From the NCBI RefSeq assembly GCF_021155765.1, contig NC_060110.1, forward strand, positions 17,382,001 through 17,446,000: a DNA stretch of 64,000 nt. The letters run 5' to 3'. The position numbers were made by a program, and so were the translations under genes. The notes beneath the pieces were generated by a model. The model made no database searches, had not been told where the DNA came from, and saw nothing but the letters and a program-made list of their open reading frames with translations. The DNA is from Diprion similis (taxonomy: Eukaryota; Arthropoda; Insecta; Hymenoptera; Diprionidae). This document shows positions 51,591 through 64,000 of the stretch, piece by piece; the first letter of the stretch is position 1; each line of letters opens with the position of its first letter.

Positions 51591-53144
51591 AAACAAAATC
51601 TAGCAATCAAATTGAAAAAAATTGCCTGCCTGCCCACTAACCTCCCAACCAGTCACCATCAGTCACCACCAGTCACCACGGCTAGGAGTCAAGTCGTCCG
51701 ACAGTCCGTAGCTGTCCGTCAGTTCCCCTACAAAAAGACTTCTTTGGGCTACCTTCGCCTCTAGGAGCTAGGAAGCATCGTGACCCACCGATCAGCCAAC
51801 GCGATACGAATACTTCTATCAAAATATCGGCGCGTCCGTTCGTCAGTCCCAACTTCTACTACTACTACTACTGCTACTACTACTCGTCCACCGTCACGAA
51901 TTAACTTAGCTGACAATGCGTCCGCCAGTTCTCTTCGACCGAGCAAAGCAATATGATCACCACCTACACACCATCCCACCACCACCCAACCAACTACCAC
52001 CAACCACCACCACCACCACCACCACATGTTCACAGTTGTCTGGTATTTCACCGATTTTCAAAGATTTTTTATTATCTTTTCACTATTAGGCCATGTTCTT
52101 TGGGGCTAATGACACGTTACATAAGTATTATTCTATTACTGGTCGTTCGTCGTTTGAAGAGTACATTTAAGAAACTCACCAGGAGTTTTAAGATATTAGT
52201 ATTTGATTTTTATATACAAAGTTTGCAGAAATATCGTGCTTATATGATCAAATTTCATTTCAAAAGGTTTAAATGTGCACCATTGAAAATTGAAATATTG
52301 TAACCGTTTTCATTAGCCTGGAGAGGACTGGTGTCGTAACATACAATATTTTTCTTTATTTGATATATATTATACATACATATATATTTATATATGTATA
52401 TGTATGAAAAGAAAATTAATTTAATTACTAAATTAATCATACTTTTTGTTTTTGGTTTGTTTACCATTGTTGGTGAGATGTCATTTATATCAATTAACTA
52501 TTAATTACTGTGTCTAACTTGTTTATCTCCCTTCTAGGCATTAGGATTAGTCTATCCCAATTCAATTAGATTGTCTTGTGATGATTTTTATACCTATATA
52601 TGTTTACTTTGCCTAAACTCTGATGTAGTTTTATACCAATGAATAATTCACAATCGCGATTCGTTGCCGTGATATCAACCGAAAATACTGTTTCTAAAAG
52701 TATTCTGGTAATTGCTCACTTCACAACAGTTTTACGTTCAGACGATCTCAGTTTCAACACAGTAGATTTATGCGGTGTTTGCCCATATTTATTAAACATT
52801 TCACGTTAATATCTTATTAGATAAAGCACATCAGCAATCGTTCGAATCCGTTTGAAGTTTATCCGCCGAACCTGGAGTATAAATTGGAAACTTCTTGAAT
52901 GCTAACTTTATCATTAGAAAAGTCTGTACGAAATATTGTCAAAATATCGAATTAATTATTATTTATTGGTATTAAATTCCACCAGGGTTCGACTTAAGAT
53001 AAATATTGTTTAAAAAAATTGAATTCTAAGACATGCCATGTGATTTTTAGGTCAAGGTCACGCAGCCCAAGAAGGAGGTCACTTACCAGAAGTAGAAGCC
53101 GCGATCGTCGCTCACGTTCCGACTCTCGCGACAGACGGTACTGA
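48530..53144 (+). CDS. Rbp1: SR-family splicing factor (Rbp1/SRSF3-like), 5 coding exons, 163 aa
   Basis: Coding exons: 48530-48738, 48870-48962, 49866-49913, 50014-50061, 53051-53144. All junctions have the same phase (after the second codon base). The RRM spans about 11-84, with RNP2 KVYVGNL (12-18) and RNP1 GFAFVEFE (48-55). The stretch [26 protein letters not shown] is almost that of Drosophila Rbp1. The C-terminal RS domain is short, ends [10 protein letters not shown], and is built from small in-frame exons. Rbp1 binds exonic enhancers in nuclear pre-mRNA and recruits the spliceosome; in flies it acts with Tra/Tra2 on doublesex. Intron 4 is 2989 bp and may hold alternative exons. The two 48-bp exons can be skipped without a frameshift, so RS length may vary between isoforms. 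Confidence 0.95.
51476..51557 (+). other. Possible alternative terminal or poison exon in Rbp1 intron 4
   Basis: The acceptor GACGTTTGCAG at 51465-51475 is in the phase used by all other Rbp1 junctions. Reading on gives 26 codons (many Leu from a CTA/CTT repeat) and a TGA at 51555-51557, directly followed by 28 A (51557-51584). An early stop here would replace the RS tail. SR genes often regulate themselves through such exons, but the pyrimidine tract is weak and the sequence is repetitive, so this is only a candidate. Confidence 0.2.
51500..52025. repeat. Cluster of simple repeats in Rbp1 intron 4
   Basis: In order: CTA/CTT-rich repeats, a run of 28 A (51557-51584), a CAGTCACCAY repeat (three copies near 51650-51678), another CTA repeat (about 51857-51883), and CCA/CCACCA repeats (about 51960-52025). 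The strong strand asymmetry makes several artificial frames rich in Leu, Pro, His, Trp or Val. No gene is implied. Confidence 0.75.
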
Positions 53145-54190
53145 AATATATATCCCTTCACGTTTACCGTATTTTGCCCGATCACCATCTACATTTCAGT
53201 TCCACACTTTTGAACCTCTGGTATCAAACGCGCACTGAAGATTCGTTCTCATCGATTTCAGAATAAATATTTAAATTCATATCTTTTCTTTACTCGCTTC
53301 ATTCGTTATCGCGTTCCTACAGCAATTGTAAAGTTTTATTTTATTTTTTTTGTTTCTCCTTTTCCTGCCTCGCTGATTTATTTCAATTAGTAGAACCTCA
53401 TAGAGCACCGTTGATACATTGATATTTGTTTAATAAAGACAGCTCAAAATAATAGGTAGAGTTCTGATAACGGCGACAGTGACTATAAATTGAAGGTCAT
53501 AAGTTATAGACAATGTAGATACTTGCATACGATGATTGATGATTGTAAATAGTGTAAACACAGAGTGACGTGTATTTGGTCTTGAAATTGTAATTGTGAT
53601 AGACGTCTTTTTAATTACGTAAATACCTATTATTGTCTACAGCGATTTTTTTTTTTTTTTTTGTAACGTCGGTGCAACGAACCCGCGTATAGTCAATTTT
53701 GAGCTTCTTTAAACGCAATCGGATTTTCCTTCGTTCTATTCTACAGTATTGTTCTATTTAATTACAGTTAGATCCTAAACGTTCGAGAATGGACGGACTT
53801 AAAAATCCGAAGAAGAAGAAGAGCAAAGCATTCTTTGTACATTAATTGAATCACATGTTCAAAAAAGAAACGAAAAAAGAAAGGAAAAACACATCATACA
53901 AATATTATGATACATAACTTTAAGTTAGGACTAAGACGTATACACACAGAAATGAACAGTACTACACTCACATACATCCGCGCTGTGTTTCAAATATATT
54001 GAGAAGCTAACTATTTTATTGCAATTACTGACTATAAATGACGTTCAATCAACGGAGTGGTTGATGGAATAACGTGTTTTAAAGGACACGAATATGATGT
54101 GAATGAACCCACAGTTGTTTTATGTTGTATTAATTATTTTGTACTCTTACAAATTTAAGGAATTAAAATAAAGCTGTAATCTATGCGGTA
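53145..54190 (+). other. Rbp1 3' UTR with two poly(A) signals
   Basis: Downstream of the Rbp1 stop, AATAAA occurs at 53432-53437 and 54167-54172. Their use would give 3' UTRs of about 0.3 and 1.0 kb. A T run lies near 53648-53662. The SMYD4-like gene on the other strand ends at 54403, so the two transcripts converge closely. Confidence 0.6.
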
Positions 54191-54402
54191 TTATTTGTTA
54201 CGACCTCATTCATTAGTCGCATTAAGGTACAATCTTACCCATTTATCATATCTGCGTTTTTAATTGAGAACTTCAAATTTCATTGTTCTCGATATTTAAT
54301 TTTATTTTTCAATGTACAGTGATCTACTGAACAGTTCTGCAGTAGAACATTTTTTTTCTTTCTTTTTTTTTTCGAAACTATTCGTTCAGACATCACATTT
54401 TC

Positions 54403-57400
54403 TCAATGAAAACTTGTGTTTCCTATAGCGAGGAGACATAGTCTGACCCCCTGTTGACACAAGTGGTAATCTCTGAGAGGAGGCGCTAAATTTTCATCAA
54501 GTAATTTCAAAATTTCGAAGTATCCCTTTAGTGCCTTCTCGTGTTCACCATTTTCAAGGTGCCTAGATGCAGTCTTGAATATCGAGTCTGTATCTTGGAT
54601 AGCTTTTAATCCCTTCAGTATATTCATCGATTTTTTACACTTCGAACAGGTAACCATGAATTCATTCGATTCCGTCGACACCGGTATAATGTTACCACAA
54701 GCTGCGCCAGACTCGCATCTGAATCTGCAATAAATAATAGGAATCCATCAGAGACGGTCGAAAAATTTTCTGAATATAATTAACTTCCTTGGTATGAATT
54801 TCTCTACGACGCTGAAAATTTAACAAACATGAATGTACGCCGAAATGCTCCAGTTCATTTACGAGCTGCCGCCATCCGAATAGTGCTAAATCAGCTAAAT
54901 AGAAATCCAATTACCTGAGTATTCGTGGATCTATGCCTTCGAGAAGGGGCCATTGATTCGTGCAAGCCTCGCAGCTACAGTCAAACCAATACTGTAATCT
55001 CAACTTCCGCCTCCGCTCACTTAACGGCATGGTAGTGAAAATTGGACCGTAATTTTCGCTAACTTCTTCGCCCGGTCTTATGGTTCGCAGCGCTCGAACC
55101 ACCATCGTTGTTCCAATGAAATATCTGTGACGCAAAACGTGAGTCAACGTTTAATCACCTAATTTTCATTATAAACGATACCCTCAAGCGTACTATACCT
55201 GATGACACTAGGATTACAAGAATGATTCAAAAGAGCTACTGTCGGATAGACACCTCCACCGATAAAAATACTCTTCGCCTTGTCTAAAGTTATCGCACCC
55301 TTGGGTCTTGCCAATTCTGAAATCTGATATACTCATGAGACCACAGTCGGTTAGTGCAGATGATAAGGATCTTTTGAGGTTTGCATTAATCAGTACAATA
55401 TGGTATTAATCGTAAGTCAAGTGACCTCAGTAACAGTAAGTCCGTAATCCTTATTATACGTACCTCATGAGCATTGAACTGCAGTAATTGAATATTGTGA
55501 AGGATCAAGCCCCCCACAAAGATTTCTTCGGGAGAAAGTTGTGAATCAGCAGTGTCCGGAGTGTTGACCTCTTCGGGGAAGTACGAACTACGTTTTAAAA
55601 GTCTAAGAAGCCAGCCGGCCATGTACGCTCGGTGAAAGAGATCATCTGCTGTTCTTTCGTCTTCGTGTGTTACTTCAAAATTCAAGTAAACGTGAGTTAA
55701 AGAATCTGTGGTCGACGTATGGACGGACAACAATGCAACATTTGAAGTTTTAAACTTGACTTACCTAACCCGTGCAGAGACCTGTAATCGTCTCCTTTAT
55801 ATGGCTTGATCTCGGTGTTCAAAGAATCTTTCATCTTCAGCAATTCGCTTAACGGCTTTCGAATAAGCGACGTCAGAGCCAAGAAACACGTGACGGAGGC
55901 AGAAGACACATACAACGCCAGCAGTAGAGGACACTCCAGCGCGTGTGCTTTGACGTCGCGATTCCGACATTTTGGTGAACAGTAGACGATGATGGTGCAG
56001 GTGTTGCACGAAGCTGGTACTGGAGCGGTTACTCTCGCGAAGCAAAGGTGACAATGAGACAGTCTGAAGTGTAATAAATCGACGATTAGCTGCATAAGAA
56101 AAGCGAACGAGGTATTAAACGCAAACTCTTGCAGCCTTTGTAAATGTCCGTCATAGATTTCGGTGAAAATTCTGAGCACTGAATCACTGCTCAAATTTTA
56201 ATGTCTCACGGTCATGCAATATTCTACCAGAAAATTACGTAATGAAGCGAGGGCTTTCCAAGAATTTTTAATATTATACCTTTCAATTTTTGCATGTACC
56301 TACTGTAATGGATCACGCAAAAAAATTCATCGAAATCTACCAAGGGTCGCAAAGTTCACGAGTATGACACCATGAAACAATTTCATGACATCACGGTCTA
56401 GTTGAGGATCGACTTGAAGCTCTTGGGTACCTGTATTCCGCAAGAAGAACTGCAGCGTGTGGTTTTTCTGTTGCCAGTACATCGCCGGGTAATATTTCAC
56501 GTTTTGCAACGGCGTATCTTCCAACCGAGCCGCCGGAATCTTTGAATTCAACGGCGTCGCTGAATGCTGGATAATCCGAATTTTGGTTGCCTGATAGCTT
56601 GGGTAAAGGAGTTTTCAGGGAAGGTGACGGAGTGGTTAAATTCTGGGAGTTGGCGATGCTGTTCAACTGGTTTCCCCTCTCCATGACGGCCAGCATTACC
56701 CTCACGTCGTACTCAATCTTCTGCTTCTTCTCAGCGGAAATCTTTGCGTAATCAAGCGCCTTTAATGTACTTCTGAAGGCGTCCATAGCCGCAGCGTGCT
56801 TTTTTAAGGCTAGGAGACACCTTGCGCGACGTTCTTCCAGCTTGTACATAAGCTCCTGGGGATATCCAAGGCGGACTGCCTCTTCGGCATCCGATACCGC
56901 CAACTCGAAACGCTCCAGGTGGTACAAAACCGCTGAACGATTTGCCAAAATCACTGATAGATCTGATCAGAAAATTCGACTCATTAATGGCACTGGCATT
57001 GAAGACAGATGAAATTTTAAATTTATGAAAAAAACTAATACGGGACTAGATTATATTTGTATCTATGATCTCTGTCTTTAATTTTTAAATTTCATTTCTT
57101 CTAAAAAAATCTTCAATTTCCAATTTTGAAGCAGAAGTTCGGAACGGTTGTTTTTAAAGTAGGTACAAGAAGTATTCTTCAGCTCTTAAATTTTGATATG
57201 ACATGTTTCTAGTGCGACTCACTAATCTGCACACTCATGGATACATTTATTCGGTCATCCTATTACTTAAGCCGTAATGGATAAAAAGTTAACAATAATG
57301 AACATGAAAATGTTGACAAGCGTTTATTCACTCGACTCATCACTCTGATACGTAACGCGATGATCTCACTAATACCTACAGTATTTTACCTTCAAGGCTA

Positions 57401-58324
57401 TGGAATTTTCTGCAAAAGTTAATCCCGGGGATCGGAACTTCTGTGTCTATACAACTTGAGTGCCACGCCGATTGGATTTCACGATTGTCGAGTAAACGGA
57501 AATTAATCGGCGTACCTGTTCGCCGATCAATAAATAGCTGATCAAGCCGTAATAATAACCAACTATCAGATAGTATCTCTAGATGTTTACATCACTTTCG
57601 ATCTGACGTTTGTCACTTAGCTTACTTTTATATAATTCACCTGTTACGAATGCCCACAATACATAGACATAAAACGCCAATTCGAGTATGCTAGCAAAGA
57701 TTTGAGATTGTCATAATTACGAATCACTCTCTCTCTCTCTCTCTCATACTTCAACAGCCAACAGTATAAGTCACAAACTTAATGGCAACCATATACTCAC
57801 AGCGTCTTTCAAAAGCGTAAATGAATCAAATTTTTCTGTTCTTTCATTGCACTCGGTGGAAAATTTGGCCACATTGCCATTCCTTATTGCCATTATAGTT
57901 ATCCATTGATTTATCATAGAATACACGTTTGGCAATTATACAGACGTGACGTACAAGCTGATGGTAACTATTCGGCATTATTTGTTTTCGTTTATTTGCT
58001 ATGATATTACGTACCGCCTTCAGGTGCTACTATTGCAGCGTCCGAGTAGTTGTCCAAAGCTTTGAGGAAATTCCCGCGACCGAAAGAGCTGTTTCCGGTT
58101 TCTTTCAGCTTGAGTGCTCTGTCGCGGTTCTTTTCTCCAACTCCTGGAAACTCCAGCGGTAGGCGACGTGCCTCTGCATATTTTAATATGTACGCAACAC
58201 GTTCTCCGTCGGTGTTCAGGGCCGCAAATTTTCGGAATTCTGAACCTTCCACAGCTCTACGTACGCCCAAAAGATTTTCGCGAAAGTAATCGCCGATCTC
58301 AGTCTCGGCGTCGCGTTCCAGCAT
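54403..58324 (-). CDS. SMYD4: SMYD4-like TPR/SET/MYND protein, 7 exons, 676 aa
   Basis: Exons on the minus strand: 58324-58015, 56953-56431, 56063-55765, 55705-55464, 55323-55199, 55124-54915, 54724-54403, all in phase. TPR repeats lie at about 65-175 (for example ETGNSSFGRGNFLKALDNYS). The SET domain is split as in SMYD proteins. Its first part is in exon 2 (GRYAVAKREILPGDVL). The MYND zinc finger has the full ligand set: Cys282, 285, 297, 300, 306, 310, His318, Cys322. The catalytic core has LLNHSCNPSV (489-498) and ENYG with Tyr525. Post-SET cysteines CSCEAC (549-554) and a C-terminal helical region follow. The domain order and length match SMYD4; the methylation substrate is unknown. The extreme C-terminus (AIGNTSFH) is short and could continue in an unseen exon. 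An AATAAA on the minus strand lies at 54301-54306, about 100 nt past the stop. Confidence 0.9.
57727..57745. repeat. CT microsatellite in SMYD4-like intron 1
   Basis: A short perfect CT/GA dinucleotide run lies in the 1061-bp first intron (56954-58014) of the SMYD4-like gene. The intron otherwise holds nothing recognisable. Confidence 0.8.
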
Positions 58325-60340
58325 TTTACTTATTTTTCCTGTACGAAATAGTCGTCGATCGTTAGATACAGTTCAACAATTCTAAGAATTCGGTTTTCAA
58401 ATTTCGGTAAAGCTTCGAGCTCGAAATTTATATTTCAGCCGAAAGATTGACTTAAACAGACATACGTATGCTAGATTTAATGTTCTTAAATGTTGACCAA
58501 AATTTGTTTTTAATACGCGTTATTTCCGAGAAAGTGTATCTAAGAAGGAACCATTCAAAAATCTTTGTAACTCAATCCGCATCTAAAATCTCGGCACGCT
58601 TAAACAGGGACAATACGTCACGTGTAAGTACTGTAATTAATAATTTTCATTACTTCACCATAGATTCGTATCTGATATGATAAAATTTTCAACATGAGCC
58701 ACTTTACGCATTCCATGTAGCGTATTATCTCACCTTTGGTGTTTTTCTTGCGTGTGTAACCATTTATTTTAAATTACCTCTCTGTAAAAGATTTTTGTAT
58801 GCCTATACTACGCGGTATTATTTCGCGGCATGCTTGCCGGCGTTCGTTCGAACACTGCAGTCCAACGCTGGATTATTTCGGTACGTCTATTTTAACTCGT
58901 CACTTCAATAGTGGGGAACTACAGCACAAACCCATCCAGTATGACATTCGATAGGGTATAAATGTGTAATTTCACGTGGCTAGAGAAAAAAAATTACAAA
59001 TGGCCACAACAATAATATTACAGGATAACATAAGAATAAACCTTCAATAATGATCGGCTTTATTGCGTTGTAAAAGGTTACCGATGCACATGGACTATAA
59101 TAAACACGTAAAGGAAAATTAATTCTAAATATTAAGTACAATATATACAAAACTTAAATAAAATGCTGGGTAAATCAGAGCAATACCGATACAAACGACG
59201 CAGATAAATGTAGAGGAATCGCGGTGCAGAAAAAATGGATTAAAATACATTTGTTCGATGAAGACCATGCAAAAATTTGATTTTAAATACTGTAGATTTA
59301 TAATATTGTGCCATATACTTTACAATCGAGTGACACTGATTTTTAAAGACTTATAATAATATACTAATCGCTTGGTATTTTCCTTCATTCTTTTTAGCTC
59401 ACAATTTTCAAATATTTGTATTTTGAATGACTGTTGTACAAAGAAAACTCCAGTACTAAAAAAAGAAGAAGGATTTTCGAAAAAGGAATTATAATTTGAC
59501 GAAAGCTTGATTTAGATTGGGAACTAGCTACGCAAATCAATACTCAATGTTTTTAATCTCTGTTATAGTAGAGTAAAACCTCACATCAAAACACTCTACA
59601 TATTCTGGATGTTGCGAGTCGAGTAGATAAATATTCAGCGATCTTTCGGTATGATTATGAAAAATTTTTGCAGCGAGTATTACGCAATATGTATGATGAT
59701 AAATGTAATGATGAGAACTTAATTCACTAACGATGATGTACCTAAGTATACATACGAGCAAGTTATAACGCACCAAAGATCCATAAGCAACAATGAAACA
59801 ATTAGTTGGTAATTCGAGTAGTCTCTTCTGTATTTTCGTTGGTGGTTGCCGATTATGTGTATGTGATTGTCACATACTGAAAATGAGATTCCATCACTAA
59901 TCGAGGATTAATGAGGTCGTGAGATGATTTTGGAAGTATATTATGTATATTCCCGTTTGTTCTTTCTCTTGAACATACCAAAGAGTTTACGTAAGTGTGG
60001 TAATATACGATTATCTTCGGCCGAAGAATTTGTTCACAAAAAATATATATATACATTTTTTTGTAAAGATGTCACCATCTCCTTCTTCCTACAACGAAAC
60101 GATCGAACGATCTTGTCACTTCTACAGTTGTAACAATATGAAGGTTTCTTCGTCCGAGATGAACACTCAGTTTTCAACTCCTGATGCCTTCTCTGAAACG
60201 GCACATCGAGTTCGGTCTGTTACTCGTCAACGTAGATATAATCAAGCACTCGCACTTGCCTAATTGCAAGTGACCCTTAACACGCGAGGGTCGCACCTTG
60301 AATAATTTACACAGGTTAATATAACTAAGGCTAAGACACG
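58325..60340. other. Spacer upstream of SMYD4-like gene and aquaporin 3' region
   Basis: About 2 kb of AT-rich DNA. It contains the SMYD4-like promoter near 58330-58900 and probably the 3' UTR of the minus-strand aquaporin. A minus-strand AATAAA at 59059-59064 would give a UTR of about 1.3 kb. The short frames here lack any recognisable product. Confidence 0.45.
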
Positions 60341-62314
60341 CTAAAAGTCGTATGATCCTTGATCCTCGTCCCTCGTTAATCCCATGTGAAAACAGAGCTT
60401 GTAAATAGCACCGGCAGCGACTCCTCCAACGATTGGTCCGACCCAGTAGACCCATTGGTTATCCCATAGCCCCATGACTGCGGCGGGGCCCAAACTGCGA
60501 GCCGGGTTCATGCTGCTTCCGGTTGGTGGTATCGCTGCAAGATGAGCAGCTGTAATGGCAAGACCAATTGCCAGCGGCACTGACCCCTTGATGTCGTTCC
60601 GTTTGGAATCCGTCGCTCCGTGGACGACGAGGACGAGCATGAAGGTGATGAGAGCTTCGATCAGTACAGCTTGGCCAATGTTCACTTCTGCATTAACCTC
60701 GGTGCTCCCGAGAGTTCCAGCGACTGAATTCGGCAGCATGACCTGCAATCGAACGGATTCGATGAGATGATTATTTTTGAATTATATGGTTTTCGTCGCG
60801 ACAGAAAATTGAACGCTGAAAGCCTTTTGGAACGTATAGAATCCAACGGTGATCCGAACATGAAAGATATCAGCATAGTGGTCAGTGTCTATAGTCGTCA
60901 TTATTGTACGTATCAGATTGTTATCGGCTTCGGAAAGAATGCGTTACGGGTTATTGTACCTACAGACGGTTTGCCCGCTAGTCAATGCAGTGTACCGTTG
61001 TCAATTTTTTGTCGCTGAATCTATCGGCGCAAAGTTGTGTGCCTGTCACAAAGTAAAAACAAGACGAACACACCTGCACAAATTCCTATATGTACATGAT
61101 GTTTAAGGAGACCGGTTGATGTGAGAAAAAAAAAAAAAAAATAGTAGAACAATTATATGCGAGAAACCCGTTACTTTGCTGATGGGGAAAAAAAAATTGC
61201 TAATAAATCCGAGAATGGTTCGCTCCACATCACTTTTAAATTCCTGCACTAGACCGCTATCCGGTAGAAGTATAAAAACTTGATCGAATCCGCGCCACGT
61301 GTAATATGAGAATCAAAATTCAACACGGTTGAAACTTGTTACAAATGCAGTAATATCATTTAGCGATTTCAATAATTAAAGTCGGCGAAAGAGACTTGTG
61401 TAATAATATTACATAGAAACATGCAGTATATCTATAATATTTATCGAGTTAAAAATGGCGGATAGCTAATTCATACAAGTCAGATTCTGTCTGAATTTGA
61501 ATTATACGTCCTGGAGGTTCGCTTCCCGCAGTAACTGGGTCAATTGGTCGCGAATTCAGAACTGATTGCTTTTATTGGAGGATGATACCAGTGTCCAGTT
61601 CTGATGTAACAGAGTGGCTGGAACTCTGATCGGACCTTGACCTTGGAACGACGATATTTTAATGAGGTAACCGTTTGCCTCCAAAAGTTGAACAGGATAT
61701 TCGCATCGTGGCCTGAAGGAGGCGGTGAATATACATGCATGCACATATGTATTATTCGCGATATTAGGTAATTATCTTTCACCGCTACAGCAATTTCATT
61801 CGTCTTACGATCATTTCTGGGTCAAGAATACTAGTCTTACGATTCGTTCGATTTTTATATAATTTATTGAATATACACTCCGGGCATTTCGGATCTTGAC
61901 GATTCTATGGCCATGGCACAGCCTGATTTTAATTCGAAGTGCGATCGACCTGTTACGGTTACTCGTGCGTCTAATAAATAAGCTGCGATGACATGCGTGT
62001 CAAGAGGTTTCATCGGATCATACGATAGATTTATGGCGAATTGATGCAGAAATATGTGGAGCGACATTAATGAACTCGTCATCGGCTTTGGTCTCCGTAA
62101 TAAGGAGAAATGCAGCAACTGCATACCCCGCAGTCGATGCATCTTGCCTTAAGTGACAATATCTACTGACCTTTAAAATAGCTGCCCCAGCAATAGCTCC
62201 GATGCATTGGAAAGCGATGTAGAAGAATCCTTTAAGCAGACTGCAGTTTCCACTGACCACAAGACCAGCGGTGACGGCGGGGTTGACGTGACATCCCGAC
62301 ACATGTCCAATTGC
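60341..62314 (-). CDS. Aquaporin (DRIP/PRIP clade), C-terminal part, 5' end outside the window
   Basis: Two exons on the minus strand are visible: 62314-62171 and 60742-60341, joined in phase 0, giving 181 aa. The first starts within the NPA region ([17 protein letters not shown]). The second carries TM4-TM6 with the second motif [12 protein letters not shown], whose Arg lies in the aromatic/arginine filter, and ends DEDQGSYDF. Surrounding sequence ([50 protein letters not shown]) is typical of insect water-selective aquaporins of the plasma membrane. The first transmembrane segments (about 60-90 residues) are missing. No candidate exon was found between 62315 and 64000, so the gene starts beyond the window and this intron exceeds 1.68 kb. 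DRIP versus PRIP could not be decided. Confidence 0.93.
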
Positions 62315-64000
62315 CTGAAATAAACAACAATTATATAAGTATATCATGCAAAGTTGTTAATTTAGTATTTTTTTCTCTTGAGTGTGGGTAAATTTTAAAT
62401 TTGACACGCGACACAACTGCAGCAGACTCTTCGCGCTAGATTTGTAAATGGCTATATTATCGCAAAACTTCCATTGCTTTCAAGCACCGATGAATAATTT
62501 TTCTCACCGAGGCGCTAGTTACATTTGAATGATTGCTGTTGACTGACGAAAATGAAGTACTTGTGTTATTCTCGTTTGAGTGTTGATTTTGAATTTGTTC
62601 GACGGTATAATACTGCTGGTAAAAATAGTATACCTATTATACGTCTCCGAAGCATCCGTATTGAGGTGTTGAAAAAAATAAATCGCAGTTAATTCTCCTG
62701 ACCTCTGAAACTTATACTTTCAATCCGATCTGAGATTGAACGCATTCACTGATCCACATACCATAAAGCAGCGACACTAAAATGTTTCAATACAGTTCTT
62801 CCATTTGAGCAAAAAATTTAAAAGAAAGAACACCTTAAATTTCTCCCAACAAATATTTCGCTTCTCAATGAAAGTCTGGAGTTGAAAGATAAGAAATTTC
62901 GTGAAAGGTAATAAGAACAAACGATTGATCCGGCTTTCCATGTCTATTCGCATCAGGCTGACAGCGTGAAATTATAACAGCGCACCCCGCTCAGGTGAGT
63001 TCTATATAGAACACGAGTAGGAAATTGAAAAATACCGATCAGGTTTGGCCCGGCTGGTGCGAAGCCGGAGTGAGGATTTACCGGGCGTTGCATTGGAGTC
63101 TGCACGCGTGATTCCGTAATAAAGAACCGGCGTGTTACTTCATTGATCGGTGTAACATAACGGCGGGCCGCGTAACAACATGCCGTCACTCCCAATTATA
63201 ACGTACCTGCCTCAGCTACCCGGAGTAAACGGGGGTAAAAAATAGTCCGGACTACTCCGTCAAGTCTACGAATTTAGGCACGACATCCGAATGGCTGAAT
63301 GGGGTCCGGCCGCGGATCGGGCCCCGGGGCATGACGGCCCAGTTCTCATGCGCGGCGACAAGGTCTTCGCTGCCCTCGGGGCGCGTACATGCGTCGGCTA
63401 CCCGATTGCACAACTTCTCTTTTCACTGTGCAGGGCATATTACCTATACACTCCGCATTAATGCTTCGTACTCGTCTCGCTCATTCACTCAACCGCACCG
63501 CCGTCGAGCGACTCGGGCCATCGCATGGGATGTATAGATGTAACGGATAGTACAGGATGGGGATGGTTTTATTTACCAAAATGTAGTCGCTGCCGATTAC
63601 AGCTTTGATGTGTGCAACATTTTTCGCATTGTCACTTTTTCGTAGGGTAACGATTGCAGTTGTAGGAACGGAGATCAAGACGTTGAGCTTTTGAGTGAGC
63701 TCTTTTTTCTTTCATTGTTTCTCGATTTTGGATGCTAATCATTTTTCTTTTCCATTAGACAGAAAGATTGAGCAAATTAACAGCAGATTGTATGGTAATG
63801 ATAATATACGACTTAATTTCTTTGGAATACTCTACTTTACGCACATGTGTACATAAAATAGCAGGGTTTTTTTCGTATGAAACTTTTACGTTATGCTGCA
63901 GTCGTTGTTTTTAAAATTTAACACCCTGGTGTAGCCGTTACATTTGGACGCGATTTGAAATTTGAGATACTTGAGAGAATTTAGGAGTGAGACATTGTCA
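62315..64000 (-). other. Intron of the aquaporin gene, running out of the window
   Basis: Upstream of the acceptor TTTATTTCAG (AG at 62316-62315 on the minus strand) no exon with the expected first aquaporin helices was seen. A CpG- and GC-richer patch lies at about 62960-63530 and could be an internal promoter or enhancer. Short frames there are not recognisable. Confidence 0.55.

Noticed and set aside
51761-52303. Trp/Val-rich and His/Pro-rich frames
   Set aside because: They are translations of CCA and CTA simple repeats in an intron.
60767-62142. Frames at 60767-61018, 61540-61782 and 61864-62142 in the aquaporin intron
   Set aside because: They are not in phase with the aquaporin exons, have no membrane-channel motifs, and the flanking exons join cleanly without them.

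Overview
This is a 64 kb piece of insect nuclear DNA. The genes are split by many GT-AG introns, the overall base composition is AT-rich, and the encoded proteins are typical of insects: a secreted GMC oxidoreductase, a DRIP/PRIP-type water channel, and an SR splicing factor that is nearly identical in its RRM to Drosophila Rbp1. A holometabolous insect is likely. A hymenopteran such as a sawfly is my guess, but the sequence does not prove it. Most open frames in the window are chance frames in introns and spacers. I rebuilt nine genes exon by exon using splice sites, phase continuity and family motifs.

Layout. 1-8786 is gene-poor spacer holding one 591-bp fold-back MITE. 8787-28484 (+) is one long gene for a secreted GMC oxidoreductase, with ten coding exons (the first only 17 nt) and introns up to 9.1 kb. 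It converges on a six-exon trypsin-like protease at 29056-30729 (-). Then comes a compact housekeeping cluster: prefoldin subunit 5 (-), AP-3 mu (+), TADA1/Ada1 of SAGA (-) and Mediator subunit 18 (+). Prefoldin 5/AP-3 mu and TADA1/MED18 are head-to-head pairs; AP-3 mu and TADA1 are tail-to-tail, 229 bp apart between stop codons.

40843-45990 is a satellite-like tandem array. Its period is exactly 191 bp over 26 steps, and it has a partial six-unit higher-order repeat. Next is Rbp1 (+, coding exons 48530-53144), whose RS domain is built from in-frame 48-bp exon modules. Each module donor is followed at a fixed distance by a 3'-splice-site-like element. A SMYD4-like TPR/SET/MYND protein (-) lies tail-to-tail with Rbp1. 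The window ends inside an aquaporin (-), of which only the two C-terminal coding exons are present; its first exon(s) must lie beyond position 64000.

The genes do not form a pathway. They are a secretory oxidoreductase and protease, a chaperone subunit, a vesicle coat subunit, two RNA polymerase II co-regulators, a splicing factor, a putative methyltransferase or adaptor, and a water channel. I found no rRNA, tRNA, CRISPR array, viral gene or clearly new multi-gene system. The observations most worth following up are the constant-length satellite array and the modular RS exons of Rbp1.
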